This document shows, in pieces, positions 50,174-59,207 of a DNA stretch of 64,000 bases. Both the position numbers and the translations under genes were made by a program. The notes beneath the pieces are model-generated. The model did no database searches. It was not told the DNA's origin and worked only from the letters and a program-made list of their open reading frames with translations. The first letter of the stretch is position 1; each line of letters opens with the position of its first letter. Origin of the DNA: Streptomyces sp. SID12501 (GTDB taxonomy: Bacteria > Actinomycetota > Actinomycetes > Streptomycetales > Streptomycetaceae); the NCBI RefSeq assembly GCF_010550245.1, contig NZ_JAAGLU010000037.1, positions 1-64,000 of the forward strand, given 5' to 3'.

Positions 50174-50902
50174 TTATGCGTGGGCTACCGCTCGTGCGCA
50201 GCGCCAGTGGAGGAAGGCCGCGATTGGGGCGAAGGCGGCCAGCGGGACCCACAGGAGCAGAAGGGGAGTCGGTGGATCGTCCGTCGTGATCGTCAGCACC
50301 ACCAGGACCAGGGAGGTGCACACGAACACGATGAGCGCGCCGATGACCGCCCGCTCCCAGGCCTTGCGGTGAGCGGTCCGCCTCAGAATGTGCGCCTCGG
50401 TCGCCGGGCGCGGCTCCCAGGCCGTGCCCCGGTGCCGGGCGGCGACGGCTCGCAGCTCGTCGACCTCGGCCGGCGGGTCGTCCAACTGCCAGTCGTCGAC
50501 GTGCGGGAGGAGGAACCGCCGGCCATCGGTGTCGTACAGGAAGACCAGCCACTTGCGCCCGAAGGAGGGCGCCTTGGGGAGCGACTGGGCCCGGAAGTCG
50601 TAGACGTCGTGCCAGGCCCACCGGCGTTCGATCACGAACCCGCGCACGACGACTCCGCGCCTGTCCATCAGCGTGCGCGCGCGGTACATGAACAGCACCC
50701 CCTGTACGACAACCGCCGCGAAGAACGTGAGGAGTACGGCCCTCTCCCAACTGCGCCCGGTAGGGCTGCTGATCTGGAGCAGGCAGGACACCACCATCAA
50801 CCCCAGGTACGCGAGCCACCCGCGGGGCGCCTTCCGCCGCTTCCGGTACTCCCGCTCGATCCCGTCACCGTCACGGCCACCGACACCGACGTCCCCGCCC
50901 AT
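50174..50902 (-). CDS. Membrane protein with bacterial PH-like domain
   Basis: The 242-residue protein has a basic N-terminus (REYRKRRKAPRG), two membrane helices (WLAYLGLMVVSCLLQI; AVLLTFFAAVVVQGVLFMYR), then a PH-like domain (RGVVVRGFVIERRWAWHDVYDFRAQ, RKWLVFLYDTDGRRFLLPH). A second hydrophobic pair (IGALIVFVCTSLVLVVLTI; LLLLWVPLAAFAPIAAFL) is at the C-terminus. Family is the Streptomyces PH-domain membrane proteins, function unknown. It lies 44 bp upstream of the orphan response regulator, possibly in one operon. Confidence 0.75.
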   Translation of the reverse strand: MGGDVGVGGRDGDGIEREYRKRRKAPRGWLAYLGLMVVSCLLQISSPTGRSWERAVLLTFFAAVVVQGVLFMYRARTLMDRRGVVVRGFVIERRWAWHDVYDFRAQSLPKAPSFGRKWLVFLYDTDGRRFLLPHVDDWQLDDPPAEVDELRAVAARHRGTAWEPRPATEAHILRRTAHRKAWERAVIGALIVFVCTSLVLVVLTITTDDPPTPLLLLWVPLAAFAPIAAFLHWRCARAVAHA

Positions 50903-50956
50903 TGACCCTCCCCAGAGCCTGTAATGGGGTGATCGTAGAGCGGGGACCTGTGCACG

Positions 50957-53065
50957 TCAGGAGGCGGACGGTGTCCAGTCGCCGAGCCAGTCGGCGATCT
51001 CCTGGCCGGTGGCCTGGGTGTCGGTCAGCTGCGGGCGGTCACTGCTCGCGGCGCCCGAACCCGCGCCGGTGTTCTTGTACTCGGCGAAGCGGTCGTCCTT
51101 CCACGAGAAGCCGCTCATGTCGGTCCAGGGGGTGGTCCTGATCGCGGCGCTCAGGGAGGTGTTGCGGATGGTGGTCTGGGGGTCGAGGGCCGCGTCGCCG
51201 CCCGCGTGCCAGGGGCGGCCGAGGTAGAAGCTGCGGTCGGAAACGTCGCCGCTCACCGTGGAGTTGGCGATCAGGATGCCCTTGCGGTTCGCGACGGTGC
51301 TGGGGGCCGTGACGTAACCGGCCGAGGTGCCGTTCCAGCGCTTCTTCAGGGTGATGACCGACTTGTCGATCACGGCGGTGGCCCGGCCGAAGATGAAGTC
51401 GGTGTTGCCGACGATGTAGGAGTTGGTGATGTAGACGCGGCCCAGCTTGTCCTTGGACGCGGTGTCCACCAGCAGGGTGTCCTGGTCGCCGCTGACGATG
51501 ACGCTGTCGAGGAACACCTTGTCGGCGGAGGTGCGCAGGGCGACCGCCTGGTTGGCGATGTCCTGGTGCGCGGCCTCGTCGAAGTCGTTGGAGATGGTCA
51601 GGTTGCGGGCCTGGAAGTCGTCCCCGTCGACGGCGACCGTGGCGCTGCCGCCGGTGCCGTACGTACCGGAACCGTCGGGCTTGGCCGTACCGGACGCGTT
51701 GTTGTAGACGATCGTGGTGTCCTTGCGGCTCCCGCCGCTGCCCTGAATGGTGACGTGCGGCTTGTTCGACGGCACCTTGACCAGCTCGCGGTACGTCCCC
51801 GGCTTGACGGAGATGACCACCCTGGAGGCGTTGTTCGCCGGTACGGCGTTCACGGCGGCCTGCACGGTCCTGTACTGGCCGGAGCCGTCGGCGGCGACGG
51901 TGAGGGTGGTAGCGGCGGCGGCCGTGGTGGTCGTGCCGGTGGCGGCTGTGCTGGTCGCCTTGGCCACGGAACTGCGGGGCCCCGCACCGGACTTGAGGAG
52001 CGCGGGCACGTCGGCCGTCTTGTCCAGGGTGTAGCCGTAGTACGTCTTCGGGTCCCAGGCGGCGCCCGACCCCCCGCTCTCGTTCTTGCCGGTCGTACCC
52101 GAGAAGACGTTGCCGCGCTGGACGAGGGTGGCGGTGGCGTCGCGGACGACGGGGTTGGTCATGCCCTGGAAGTAGGAGTTCTCCAGCACCATGTTGGTCT
52201 TGCCGCGGGAGTAATTTCCGTACGAGGACTTGATGGTGGTCCCCGCCTCGTCCTCCAGGAAGTTGTTGTAGAGGTGCGCGTGGGCCACGTTGTCGGTGGA
52301 CGGGTTGCGCTGCTCGGTCTCGCGGATCCAGTTGTGGTGGATCGTGATGTCGGCGGTGGTGTTCGCGGTCCAGCCGATACCGAAGGCCTTGTTGTCCTGG
52401 CTCAGCTTGTTCCAGGACACGGTCAGGTAGGTCGTGTCCTTGCGGCTGTCGATGAGTCCGTCGGCCATGTGCCGCAGGTCGTTGTGATCGATCCACACAT
52501 GATGGGCGCCGTCCATCTGGATGGCGTCGAAGTCGTGTTCCTTGTCGTTCCAGATGCCCTGGTAGGCGTCCCGGATGGTGAGATTCCGGATGATGACGTT
52601 GTGGACTCCGGTGCCGAGGAAGAACCCGCCGCCGACGATCTGCCCCGAAGTCCCCGACCCGATGATGGTCTTGTCGGAGGCGACCTTGATCTCCTTGCCG
52701 ACCGGGTCCATGTTGATGGTGGCGGCGACAACGATGATGTACGGCTCGGAGGCGGTCGCGTACTTCTCCAGGTCGGCGAGCGTCTTCACGGTGACGGTCT
52801 GGCCGTCCCGGCCGCCGTAAGTCCCGTTCTGGCCAAGGGCGTTGACGGAGGCGAAGCCGTTGGCGACATCGGTGACACCGGCGAGGGCGGAGGCGGCGGC
52901 CGTGGAGGACGCGGCGGAGGCCTTCGGCTGCGCGTCCGAGCCGAACACGCCCAGGGCGGAGCCGTAGGCCATGGCACCGGCGGAGACCAGGGCCAGCGGT
53001 ACGCCGGCCACCAGAGCGGTCTTGCGGCGGCGGTGACGGCTGGACGTGCTGCGGGATGCGCTCAC
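50957..53065 (-). CDS. Secreted pectate lyase-pectinesterase fusion
   Basis: The 702-residue protein has a signal peptide and then a PL1-type beta-helix (TVKTLADLEKYA, HVWIDHNDLRHMADGLIDS, ENSYFQGMTNPVV). A Ser/Thr/Ala linker near 365-390 leads to a CE8 pectin methylesterase (KPGTYRELV, NQAVALRTSADK, VIVSGDQDTLL with catalytic Asp, YIVGNTDFIFG with Asp, FYLGRPW with Arg). It removes methyl groups from plant pectin and then cleaves it by elimination. It is divergent from the AraC regulator gene, likely its controller. Confidence 0.93.
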   Translation of the reverse strand: MSASRSTSSRHRRRKTALVAGVPLALVSAGAMAYGSALGVFGSDAQPKASAASSTAAASALAGVTDVANGFASVNALGQNGTYGGRDGQTVTVKTLADLEKYATASEPYIIVVAATINMDPVGKEIKVASDKTIIGSGTSGQIVGGGFFLGTGVHNVIIRNLTIRDAYQGIWNDKEHDFDAIQMDGAHHVWIDHNDLRHMADGLIDSRKDTTYLTVSWNKLSQDNKAFGIGWTANTTADITIHHNWIRETEQRNPSTDNVAHAHLYNNFLEDEAGTTIKSSYGNYSRGKTNMVLENSYFQGMTNPVVRDATATLVQRGNVFSGTTGKNESGGSGAAWDPKTYYGYTLDKTADVPALLKSGAGPRSSVAKATSTAATGTTTTAAAATTLTVAADGSGQYRTVQAAVNAVPANNASRVVISVKPGTYRELVKVPSNKPHVTIQGSGGSRKDTTIVYNNASGTAKPDGSGTYGTGGSATVAVDGDDFQARNLTISNDFDEAAHQDIANQAVALRTSADKVFLDSVIVSGDQDTLLVDTASKDKLGRVYITNSYIVGNTDFIFGRATAVIDKSVITLKKRWNGTSAGYVTAPSTVANRKGILIANSTVSGDVSDRSFYLGRPWHAGGDAALDPQTTIRNTSLSAAIRTTPWTDMSGFSWKDDRFAEYKNTGAGSGAASSDRPQLTDTQATGQEIADWLGDWTPSAS

Positions 53066-53198
53066 GGCTGCTTCCGATCAAGTGAGGGGTCAAGAGGGTT
53101 TAACTGGAGGGGGTACCACGTCGCTTGGCTGTTGCAGCCGGGGCGGGAAAGGTTGCCGTGATGTGGAGACGAAGACCGGGGACCGGAGGGGAAGCGGA

Positions 53199-54182
53199 AT
53201 GATCGGGACGGTGTTCCGCACCACGGACGTACCTGTGGGAGACAGGTTCGACTACTGGCAGGAACTGGTCGGCCGGACGCGCGCCAGCGCACTCGTCAGC
53301 GAGCACGCCGCCGACTTCTGGGCGGAGCAGCGGCTGATGGAACTGGGGCCGGTGGTCGTGAGCCAGATGTCGTTCAGACCCACGCGCTACCGGCGGACCC
53401 CGAAAATGGTGCGCCAGGCCGACCCCGAGCTGTATCACCTGACGCTGCTGCTCGACGGCGGGCTGGCGCTCGACCACGCAGGGCAGGCCAGCACATTCAC
53501 CTCACATGACCTGCACCTGGCCGACAGTTCGCAGCCGTACGACGTCAGGTCGGCGGACGACCGTCAGGGCGGCGTCGTCACGGGAATGGCCGTGGACTTC
53601 CCCAAGGCACTGCTGCCCCTGCCGCCGCACCGGGTACGGGAGTTGCTGGGCCTGAACCTGCCGGGGCGCGAGGGGGTCGGTGCGCTCCTGGCGGAGTTCG
53701 TCGTCGGGCTGAACCGGCAGATCGGCACCCTCCAGCCGTACGACGCGCCCCGCCTGGGCACGGTCGTCATCGACCTCATGTCGGCCTGGTTCGCGCAACT
53801 GCTAGAAGCGGAGGCCGTGTTGTCGCCGGAGACCCGGGGGCGGGCCATGGCGGAACGCGTCCAGACGTTCATCCGGCAGAACCTGCACGACCCCGAACTG
53901 ACGCCACCCGTGATCGCCGCCGCCCACAACATCTCGCTCAGCTATCTGCACCGCATCTTCCAACAGCAGATGCGGGGGGAGACGGTCGCGGCCTGGATCC
54001 GTCGCCGACGTGTGGAGAACGCCCACCGAGACCTGGCGTGCCACTCGCTCCGGGGTACGCCGATCCACATCATCGCCGCCCGCTGGGGGTACCCGCGCCC
54101 GTCCGACTTCACGCGGGCGTTCCGCGCGGAGTTCGGGATGTCCCCCAGGGAGTACAGGCAACAGGCGCTGTGCGAGCGGTAA
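53199..54182 (+). CDS. AraC-family regulator
   Basis: The 327-residue protein has an AraC-binding-like N-domain (FRTTDVPVGDRFDYWQELVG, FRPTRYRRTPKMV, LYHLTLLLDGGLALDHAGQA) and two C-terminal helix-turn-helix units (PPVIAAAHNISLSYLHRIFQ; HIIAARWGYPRPSDFTRAFR). It resembles the AraC-like regulators with the FRTxxxPxxDRxxxW N-terminus. ATG at 53199 follows GGAGGGGAAG. Divergent from the pectinase gene, 133 bp apart. Confidence 0.93.
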   Translation: MIGTVFRTTDVPVGDRFDYWQELVGRTRASALVSEHAADFWAEQRLMELGPVVVSQMSFRPTRYRRTPKMVRQADPELYHLTLLLDGGLALDHAGQASTFTSHDLHLADSSQPYDVRSADDRQGGVVTGMAVDFPKALLPLPPHRVRELLGLNLPGREGVGALLAEFVVGLNRQIGTLQPYDAPRLGTVVIDLMSAWFAQLLEAEAVLSPETRGRAMAERVQTFIRQNLHDPELTPPVIAAAHNISLSYLHRIFQQQMRGETVAAWIRRRRVENAHRDLACHSLRGTPIHIIAARWGYPRPSDFTRAFRAEFGMSPREYRQQALCER

Positions 54183-54279
54183 CAGACCAGGAGTAGACGC
54201 AGTGCCAAGGAACTGTGGACCGACTGGCAACGACAACAGGGCTGCTGCCCGGCATTGTTGATTTCGCAACGGGGGAAAT

Positions 54280-54323
54280 CTCGGTCGCGGAGCTGATGCG
54301 ATCTGCTCGGCTCCGCGACCGAG
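54280..54323. terminator. Bidirectional hairpin terminator
   Basis: CTCGGTCGCGGAGC and GCTCCGCGACCGAG form a 14-bp perfect stem with a 16-base loop. It lies between the AraC gene and the convergent small gene, and serves both. It is flanked by GGGGGAAAT and GAAAT. Confidence 0.85.
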
Positions 54324-54334
54324 GAAATCCGGCA

Positions 54335-54607
54335 TCACCACTCCGTCGGGATCCGCCCACCCCGGCTGACCGCGATCCGTAGGACGTCCGCCAACGACTC
54401 GGTGGCCCGCGTGAGCCCGAACCGCACGGCCCGCTCCCCCGCCCTGGGGTCACCGAGCAGGCCCCGCGCCCCCTTCAACACCTGCTCCCCGGACTCCAGT
54501 TGGGCCGCCTCGATGTCGTCGGCGAGGAGAGAGAGCCGGCTGAGGTCGCTGTCGGTGCTGAGGTAGCAGGGGTTGCCTTCGGGGGTGGTCCAGGGGAGCA
54601 GACGCAT
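54335..54607 (-). CDS. Small conserved hypothetical protein
   Basis: The 90-residue protein starts MRLLPWTTPEGNPCYLSTD, with SLLADDIEAAQLESGEQVLK and a C-terminal LTRATESLADVLRIAVSRGG. This pattern recurs in Streptomyces as a small protein of unknown function near XRE regulators. ATG at 54607 is used. It is divergent from the XRE/DUF5753 gene, which supports a link. Confidence 0.68.
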   Translation of the reverse strand: MRLLPWTTPEGNPCYLSTDSDLSRLSLLADDIEAAQLESGEQVLKGARGLLGDPRAGERAVRFGLTRATESLADVLRIAVSRGGRIPTEW

Positions 54608-54740
54608 GTGCGGGGCCCTTCGGTGGGGGTGGCCGTGACGAGCGGTGATTACCGTTCGCGTTCAGATCGTCACTGCTCCGACGTACTCTGCGGAAGAGGG
54701 CGGGCGTTGCCGGGGCGCCCAGGCAACGGCGAGGGCTGAC

Positions 54741-55565
54741 ATGGGCGAACAGGTTGACGGGGACGGCGAGTCGGGCCGGGCGGTGCTGGGGCGCACGCTC
54801 AGGTTCCTGCGGGAGAAGGCGGGCAAGTCGCTCGGCCAACTGTCCGAAGAGACCGGCTACGACAAGAGCTACCTGTCACGGCTGGAGTCGGGCGAGCGGC
54901 TGTCCAAGGTGACGGTCATGGAGGACCTGGATACGTATTACGGGACCGATGACCTGCTCGTGAGCCATTGGAGGGTGGCTCGGCTGGACGCGTTCAAGGA
55001 CCAGTACAAGGCGTTCATGGGGCTGGAGGGGACGGCGCGGGTGATGTGGTTGTTCGCCCCGTCAGTGCCTGGACTGTTCCAGACCGAGGATTTCGCCCGA
55101 GAGGTGTTGTCTGGTGGCCAGACAACGGAGGACAGCGACGAGTCGATCGATGAACTCGTCGCGGCGCGCCTTGGCCGGCAGTACCTACTGCGGCAGAAGC
55201 CGTTGTCGGACGTCCGCGTGATCATCGACGAGGTCGCGTTTCGGCGCCCGGCCGCCAGCGCCAAGACGTGGGGCGAACAGCTGGTTCATCTTGAGGGCGT
55301 TGCCCAGTGGTCCAACGTGACACTCCAAGTACTGCCGTTCTCCGCAGGAGTTCACCATCACATGAACGGGTCGCTGACGGTGCTCTGGCAGAAGAACGGA
55401 AGCAGCGCTGCCTATAAGGAAGGCAACGAGTGCAGCGAGCTGATGGAGGACTCGGAGGACGTCCTGCGACTCCGACTGTCCTACGATCGGCTTCGCGACC
55501 TGGCGTTGTCCCCGTCGGATTCGCTCACGTTCATCAGGGGCCTACTGGAGGAGCGCAGCCCATGA
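54741..55565 (+). CDS. XRE-family regulator with DUF5753 domain
   Basis: The 274-residue protein has a helix-turn-helix (LGRTLRFLREKAGKSLGQLS, then ETGYDKSYLSRLESGER) and a DUF5753 domain (APSVPGLFQTEDFAREVL, RLGRQYLLRQKPLSDVRVII, LQVLPFSAGVHHHMNGSLTV). It is the whiJ-type regulator paired with the DUF397 protein whose start overlaps its stop. ATG at 54741 follows GAGGG. It is the third such set in the window. Confidence 0.9.
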   Translation: MGEQVDGDGESGRAVLGRTLRFLREKAGKSLGQLSEETGYDKSYLSRLESGERLSKVTVMEDLDTYYGTDDLLVSHWRVARLDAFKDQYKAFMGLEGTARVMWLFAPSVPGLFQTEDFAREVLSGGQTTEDSDESIDELVAARLGRQYLLRQKPLSDVRVIIDEVAFRRPAASAKTWGEQLVHLEGVAQWSNVTLQVLPFSAGVHHHMNGSLTVLWQKNGSSAAYKEGNECSELMEDSEDVLRLRLSYDRLRDLALSPSDSLTFIRGLLEERSP

Positions 55566-55783
55566 CGCACACTCTCGACCTCAGCACGGCTGTGTGGCGC
55601 AAGTCGAGCTACAGCGGAGGCGGTGCCAACGACTGCGTCGAGGTCGCCGACGGCCACGTGGGCCTCGTCCCGGTCCGGGACAGCAAGGCCCCGTGCGCGC
55701 GCCCGCTGGTCTTCGCGGCGGCGTCCTGGTCCGTGTTCGTGGAGCGGGCCAAAGGTGAGCCCGGAGTGAACACCATCGGGTGA
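55562..55783 (+). CDS. DUF397-domain protein
   Basis: The 73-residue protein has the DUF397 core WRKSSYSGGGANDCVEVAD, VPVRDSKAP, and FAAASWSVFVE. It overlaps the XRE gene by four bases and is its presumed partner. Confidence 0.92.
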   Translation: MTHTLDLSTAVWRKSSYSGGGANDCVEVADGHVGLVPVRDSKAPCARPLVFAAASWSVFVERAKGEPGVNTIG

Positions 55784-55972
55784 AGAAGGCGGGAAACCGG
55801 GCCGGGACGGGGAGCGATCCGGTCACGGTGACGTCATGGCAGAGATCACGATCACCAACCCTTTGGCAGCTCAGCAGCTCGCCGAACCGTCCTGGGTGCG
55901 TCGACAATCCGCGTGGGGACGGTGAGCGCGGCTAAGGTCGTAGACACGACGCGTCGAAGGAGGACATCGATC

Positions 55973-56320
55973 ATGGTTGCCCACGCTGCGGAAACCGATG
56001 CGGTCGTCCCCCCCATGCCCGAGCGGACCCCGAAAGCGCTGCGCGGAGCCATTGCCCAGCACGCTCCCGTGCTTCTCCCTGATTTCGACGCCCACTGGAA
56101 GTGGGCGATCGCTGACGCGTACGACCCCGGTCCGGTGCCTGCGTTCCTGGCCCGCTGGTGGTGCGAGTACGCGATCGCCCGTGATCCGCAGCTCGACGCC
56201 CACGTGACCGAGCTCCAGCATCGTGCCGCAGAGGCAACCGACATTACTGAGGCCAAAGCCCTGATCGACGAGGTGGCGAAGATTCGCTACGGCACGCGGA
56301 AGCTGGAGCCCGGCGAGTGA
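55973..56320 (+). CDS. DUF6247-like protein, possible antitoxin of a two-gene pair
   Basis: The 115-residue helical protein has TPKALRGAIAQHAPVLLPDF, a Trp/Tyr-rich stretch (HWKWAIADAYDPGPVPAFLA) and a C-terminal LIDEVAKIRYGTRK. The pattern resembles DUF6247 proteins (tentative), which sit upstream of small RelE-like genes. Its stop overlaps the next gene (GTGA). ATG at 55973 follows GGAGG by ~10 bases; GTG at 55913 is less likely. Confidence 0.6.
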   Translation: MVAHAAETDAVVPPMPERTPKALRGAIAQHAPVLLPDFDAHWKWAIADAYDPGPVPAFLARWWCEYAIARDPQLDAHVTELQHRAAEATDITEAKALIDEVAKIRYGTRKLEPGE

Positions 56321-56685
56321 CCGATGAGTTCATGGGGCCGCCTTGGCAGATGGACTGGCGGCTCGATGCCCTCGTCGGCCGTGATGCGCTGCCCGAGAAT
56401 GCGCGGATTCTGGTTGACGAGGCTCGCGCTGAGCTGGTTACCGCAAAGGACCCGTATTTCCGGGGAGTCGACGCTGACGGCGATCTACCGGAGGGCATGC
56501 GCGTTGAGCCGGTGCGGTCCAGCGACCCCAAGGGGCCGCGCATCCTGTACTTCGACATGGGCTACGGCTGGCTGGTCTACAGCTTCGACCGGCGCTGCCA
56601 GGATCCGCAGATCCTTGTCTACGAGGTCTTCTGGCAGGAAGCCGACCCGCTTGAGTTCCCTACACCGCCTCCGGCGGCGGAGTAG
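56317..56685 (+). CDS. Small RelE/ParE-like protein, possible toxin
   Basis: The 122-residue acidic protein has WQMDWRLDALVGRDALPENA, then PRILYFDMGYGWLVYSFDRR and PQILVYEVFWQEADP. The strand-rich C-terminus resembles RelE/ParE toxins (WRV-type strands), but no catalytic residue set is visible. It is coupled to the preceding DUF6247-like gene by GTGA, the usual toxin-antitoxin layout. Its 3' end overlaps the sensor kinase gene by 26 bp on the opposite strand. Confidence 0.55.
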   Translation: MTDEFMGPPWQMDWRLDALVGRDALPENARILVDEARAELVTAKDPYFRGVDADGDLPEGMRVEPVRSSDPKGPRILYFDMGYGWLVYSFDRRCQDPQILVYEVFWQEADPLEFPTPPPAAE

Positions 56686-58108
56686 CCGCCCCAGGCAGCC
56701 GTACCGTGGCCACCGTGCCGCCGCCCGCCGCGCGGGCCAACGTGACCTCTCCGCCCGCCTGTTGGACCGTACGGGCGACGATCGACAGGCCCAGGCCGGA
56801 ACCGGGGAGCGCGCGCGCCGAAGGTGAGCGCCAGAAGCGGTCGAAGACGTGGGCGATCTCGTCGGCCGGGATGCCGGGGCCGTGATCGCGGACCGTGAGT
56901 ACGCCGGACGCGAGCTGGACCTCGATCGTGCCGCCCTCGGGGCTGAACTTCACCGCGTTGTCGAGGATGTTGACCACCGCCCGCTCCAGGGCCGACGGTT
57001 CCCCCCGGACGAACCAGGGTTGGACATCCGCCGTGATCGTCAGCTCGGGGCCTCGCAGACGGGCCCGGCGCAGGGCCGACTCCACCGTGTCCTCCAGAGC
57101 GACCACCTGGACGCGCTCACCTCGCTGCCCCTCCGAGCGGGACAGCTCCTGCAAGTCGCCGATCAGGGCGGCCAGTTCGGTCATCTGAGCCTTCACCGAC
57201 GCGAGCAGCGCCTTTCGGTCCGCCTCGGGGAGGGGGCGGCCTGTCTCCTCGCTGCGGGTGAGGAGTTCGATGTTCGTACGGAGAGAGGTCAGGGGGGTGC
57301 GGAGTTCGTGGCCGGCGTCCGCGATCAACTGCTGTTGCAGCTCACGGGCGTTGGCGAGGGCGGATGTCATGGAGTTGAAGGAGCGCGAGAGGCGGGCCAC
57401 CTCGTCGTCGCTCTCGTCCTCCACCGGGATGCGGACGCTCAGGTCCTCGGTGCGGGCGACGTGTTCGACGGCCTCCGTGAGCTTGTCCACGGGGCGCAGG
57501 CCCGCTCGGGCCACCGCCAGACCGGCCGCACCGGCGCCCACGACTCCGATGCCGGAGACGAGGAGGAGGATCAGGGCCAGCTCGTTCAGGGTGGACTCGG
57601 TTCCCTTGAGGGAGACCGCGATGACGAGGGCGGCGTGATACGGGTCCGTGCCGGGTTCACTGACCACCACGGGCAGGGCCATCACCCGTACCGAGTCGCC
57701 GTCTTTGTCAGTGCCGTTGTGGAGGATGCCGTTGGTGGCGCTGGTGTCCTTGATCAGCTCTTTTTCGGCACTGGTCACTTTGACCGCACCCTCGGAGAAC
57801 CCGGCGACGCAGATGGTTCCGTCCGGCTTGACCAGCTGGAGGTAGTTGGTCGGGGCCCGGAAGTCATTGCTGTTCTGCTGCGGAGTCTCGCTGCAGTTGG
57901 CGACGAGCTGGCGGAGGCCGTTGTCGTCGAACCCGCGCTGGGTCATCTTCTGGAGGTCGTTGTCGACCTGGTCGTACAACTTCCCCTGCACGATGAACCA
58001 ACAAGTCACCGAAACCGCCGCCACCGCGAACGCCACAGCGGCAGCGACCAGCATCGACAGTCGCGCCCGGATCGGCAGGGTACGGAACCGGCGTCCCACT
58101 CTGCTCAT
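56660..58108 (-). CDS. Sensor histidine kinase
   Basis: The 482-residue kinase has an N-terminal helix (LSMLVAAAVAFAVAAVSVTC), a ~120-residue extracytoplasmic sensor with Cys residues (VANCSETPQ, TICVAGF), a second helix (LALILLLVSGIGVVGAGAAG) and HAMP. The HisKA box is DAGHELRTPLTSL, and the ATPase has NILDNAVKFSP, VRDHGPGIP and GSGLGLSI. It pairs with the response regulator whose stop overlaps its start (ATGA). It is adjacent to an HtrA-like protease gene, so envelope stress is a plausible signal. Confidence 0.94.
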   Translation of the reverse strand: MSRVGRRFRTLPIRARLSMLVAAAVAFAVAAVSVTCWFIVQGKLYDQVDNDLQKMTQRGFDDNGLRQLVANCSETPQQNSNDFRAPTNYLQLVKPDGTICVAGFSEGAVKVTSAEKELIKDTSATNGILHNGTDKDGDSVRVMALPVVVSEPGTDPYHAALVIAVSLKGTESTLNELALILLLVSGIGVVGAGAAGLAVARAGLRPVDKLTEAVEHVARTEDLSVRIPVEDESDDEVARLSRSFNSMTSALANARELQQQLIADAGHELRTPLTSLRTNIELLTRSEETGRPLPEADRKALLASVKAQMTELAALIGDLQELSRSEGQRGERVQVVALEDTVESALRRARLRGPELTITADVQPWFVRGEPSALERAVVNILDNAVKFSPEGGTIEVQLASGVLTVRDHGPGIPADEIAHVFDRFWRSPSARALPGSGLGLSIVARTVQQAGGEVTLARAAGGGTVATVRLPGAATPPPEAV

Positions 58109-58842
58109 TCCGCGCCGCCCTGTCGAAGTACGTACCCCACACCCCGGACCGTGTGGACGAGGCGGGGCTCGCCGCCCGCCTCCGTTTTGCGGCGGAGGTA
58201 CATGACGTACACGTCGAGGGAGTTGGAGGACGGTTCGAAGTCGAAGCCCCAGACCGCCTTCAGGATCTGCTCACGGGTGAGGACCTGGCGCGGGTGGGCC
58301 AGGAACATCTCCAGGAGGGTGAACTCCGTGCGGGTCAGTTCCACCGCCCGGGCGGAGCGTGTCACCTCGCGCGTCGCGAGGTCCATGCGCAGGTCGGCGA
58401 AGGTGAGGGCCTCGTCCTCGGGGAGGCTGCCCGCCACCGCCGCTGCCGCGTAGGAGCTGCGGCGCAGCAGGGCCCGTACCCGGGCGAAGAGTTCGTCCAG
58501 TTCGAAGGGCTTGACCAGGTAGTCGTCCGCTCCCGCGTCCAGGCCTGTGACCCGGTCGCCGACCGTGTCCCGGGCCGTGAGCATCAGGATGGGCGTGGTC
58601 GTGCCCGCGCCGCGCATCCGTCGGGCCGCCGTCAGGCCGTCCATCCTCGGCATCTGGATGTCGAGAACGACCAGGTCGGGCTGGTACGCGGTCGCCTTCT
58701 CCAGGGCGTCCGCGCCGTCGACCGCGACCTCCGTGTCGTACCCCTCGAAGGCGAGGCTGCGCTGGAGTGCTTCGCGCACAGCCGGCTCGTCGTCGACGAT
58801 CAGGATGCGCTGGGTGTCACGGTCGCCTTCGGCGGGGCTCAT
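58105..58842 (-). CDS. OmpR-family response regulator
   Basis: The 245-residue protein has a receiver domain (RILIVDDEPAVREAL, LVVLDIQMPRMDGL phosphoacceptor, MLTARD, DDYLVKPF) and an OmpR winged helix (VELTRTEFTLLEMFLAHPRQ, SNSLDVYVMYLRRK, VHTVRGVGYVLR). It is first gene of the two-component operon. A 67-residue small protein gene and a serine protease gene lie upstream on the same strand. Confidence 0.95.
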   Translation of the reverse strand: MSPAEGDRDTQRILIVDDEPAVREALQRSLAFEGYDTEVAVDGADALEKATAYQPDLVVLDIQMPRMDGLTAARRMRGAGTTTPILMLTARDTVGDRVTGLDAGADDYLVKPFELDELFARVRALLRRSSYAAAAVAGSLPEDEALTFADLRMDLATREVTRSARAVELTRTEFTLLEMFLAHPRQVLTREQILKAVWGFDFEPSSNSLDVYVMYLRRKTEAGGEPRLVHTVRGVGYVLRQGGAE

Positions 58843-58941
58843 GGGCGTGGATTCCTCGGGTGCGGTGGGACGTGTCGGGGCTCCTTCAGCCTCGCACGTT
58901 TCCGGTCTGCTGCGGAGAGAAAGGATCAGCCGTGCAGAGGA

Positions 58942-59145
58942 TCAGCTGAGTGCGGGACGGCGACTGCGCGTCGTCACCCTGCGGGCGGCGGCCGTATGCG
59001 TGACCGTGGCGACCTCTGCGGCCCGGGTCTTCGCCGTCGCCGTCGGCGGGTGCAGGGCGAAGGCCACGCCGAGGGCGAGGTCCAGGGCGGCCGGGCCGGT
59101 GGCCGCCGTACCGACGGTCAGCTTGTGCGAAACCTGCTTGATCAT
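58942..59145 (-). CDS. Small hypothetical protein between protease and two-component genes
   Basis: The 67-residue protein begins MIKQVSHKLTVGTAATGPAA, followed by an Ala-rich hydrophobic stretch (LDLALGVAFALHPPTATA) and a Thr/Arg-rich C-terminus. ATG at 59145 has AGGGG 8 bases upstream. I recognise no family. The hydrophobic part is too weak to call a membrane helix. Confidence 0.5.
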   Translation of the reverse strand: MIKQVSHKLTVGTAATGPAALDLALGVAFALHPPTATAKTRAAEVATVTHTAAARRVTTRSRRPALS

Positions 59146-59207
59146 GACGTACCCCTGTCTCTGTACTTCTGCTTCGGAAGTTCTCGAAGTTCTCGAACTT
59201 CTCCGCG

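Noticed and set aside
55836..55925. A 29-codon frame (MAEITITNPLAAQQLAEPSW...) between the DUF397 and DUF6247-like genes
   Set aside because: No ribosome-binding site and no paralogue or overlap supports it, so it is too weak to report as a gene.
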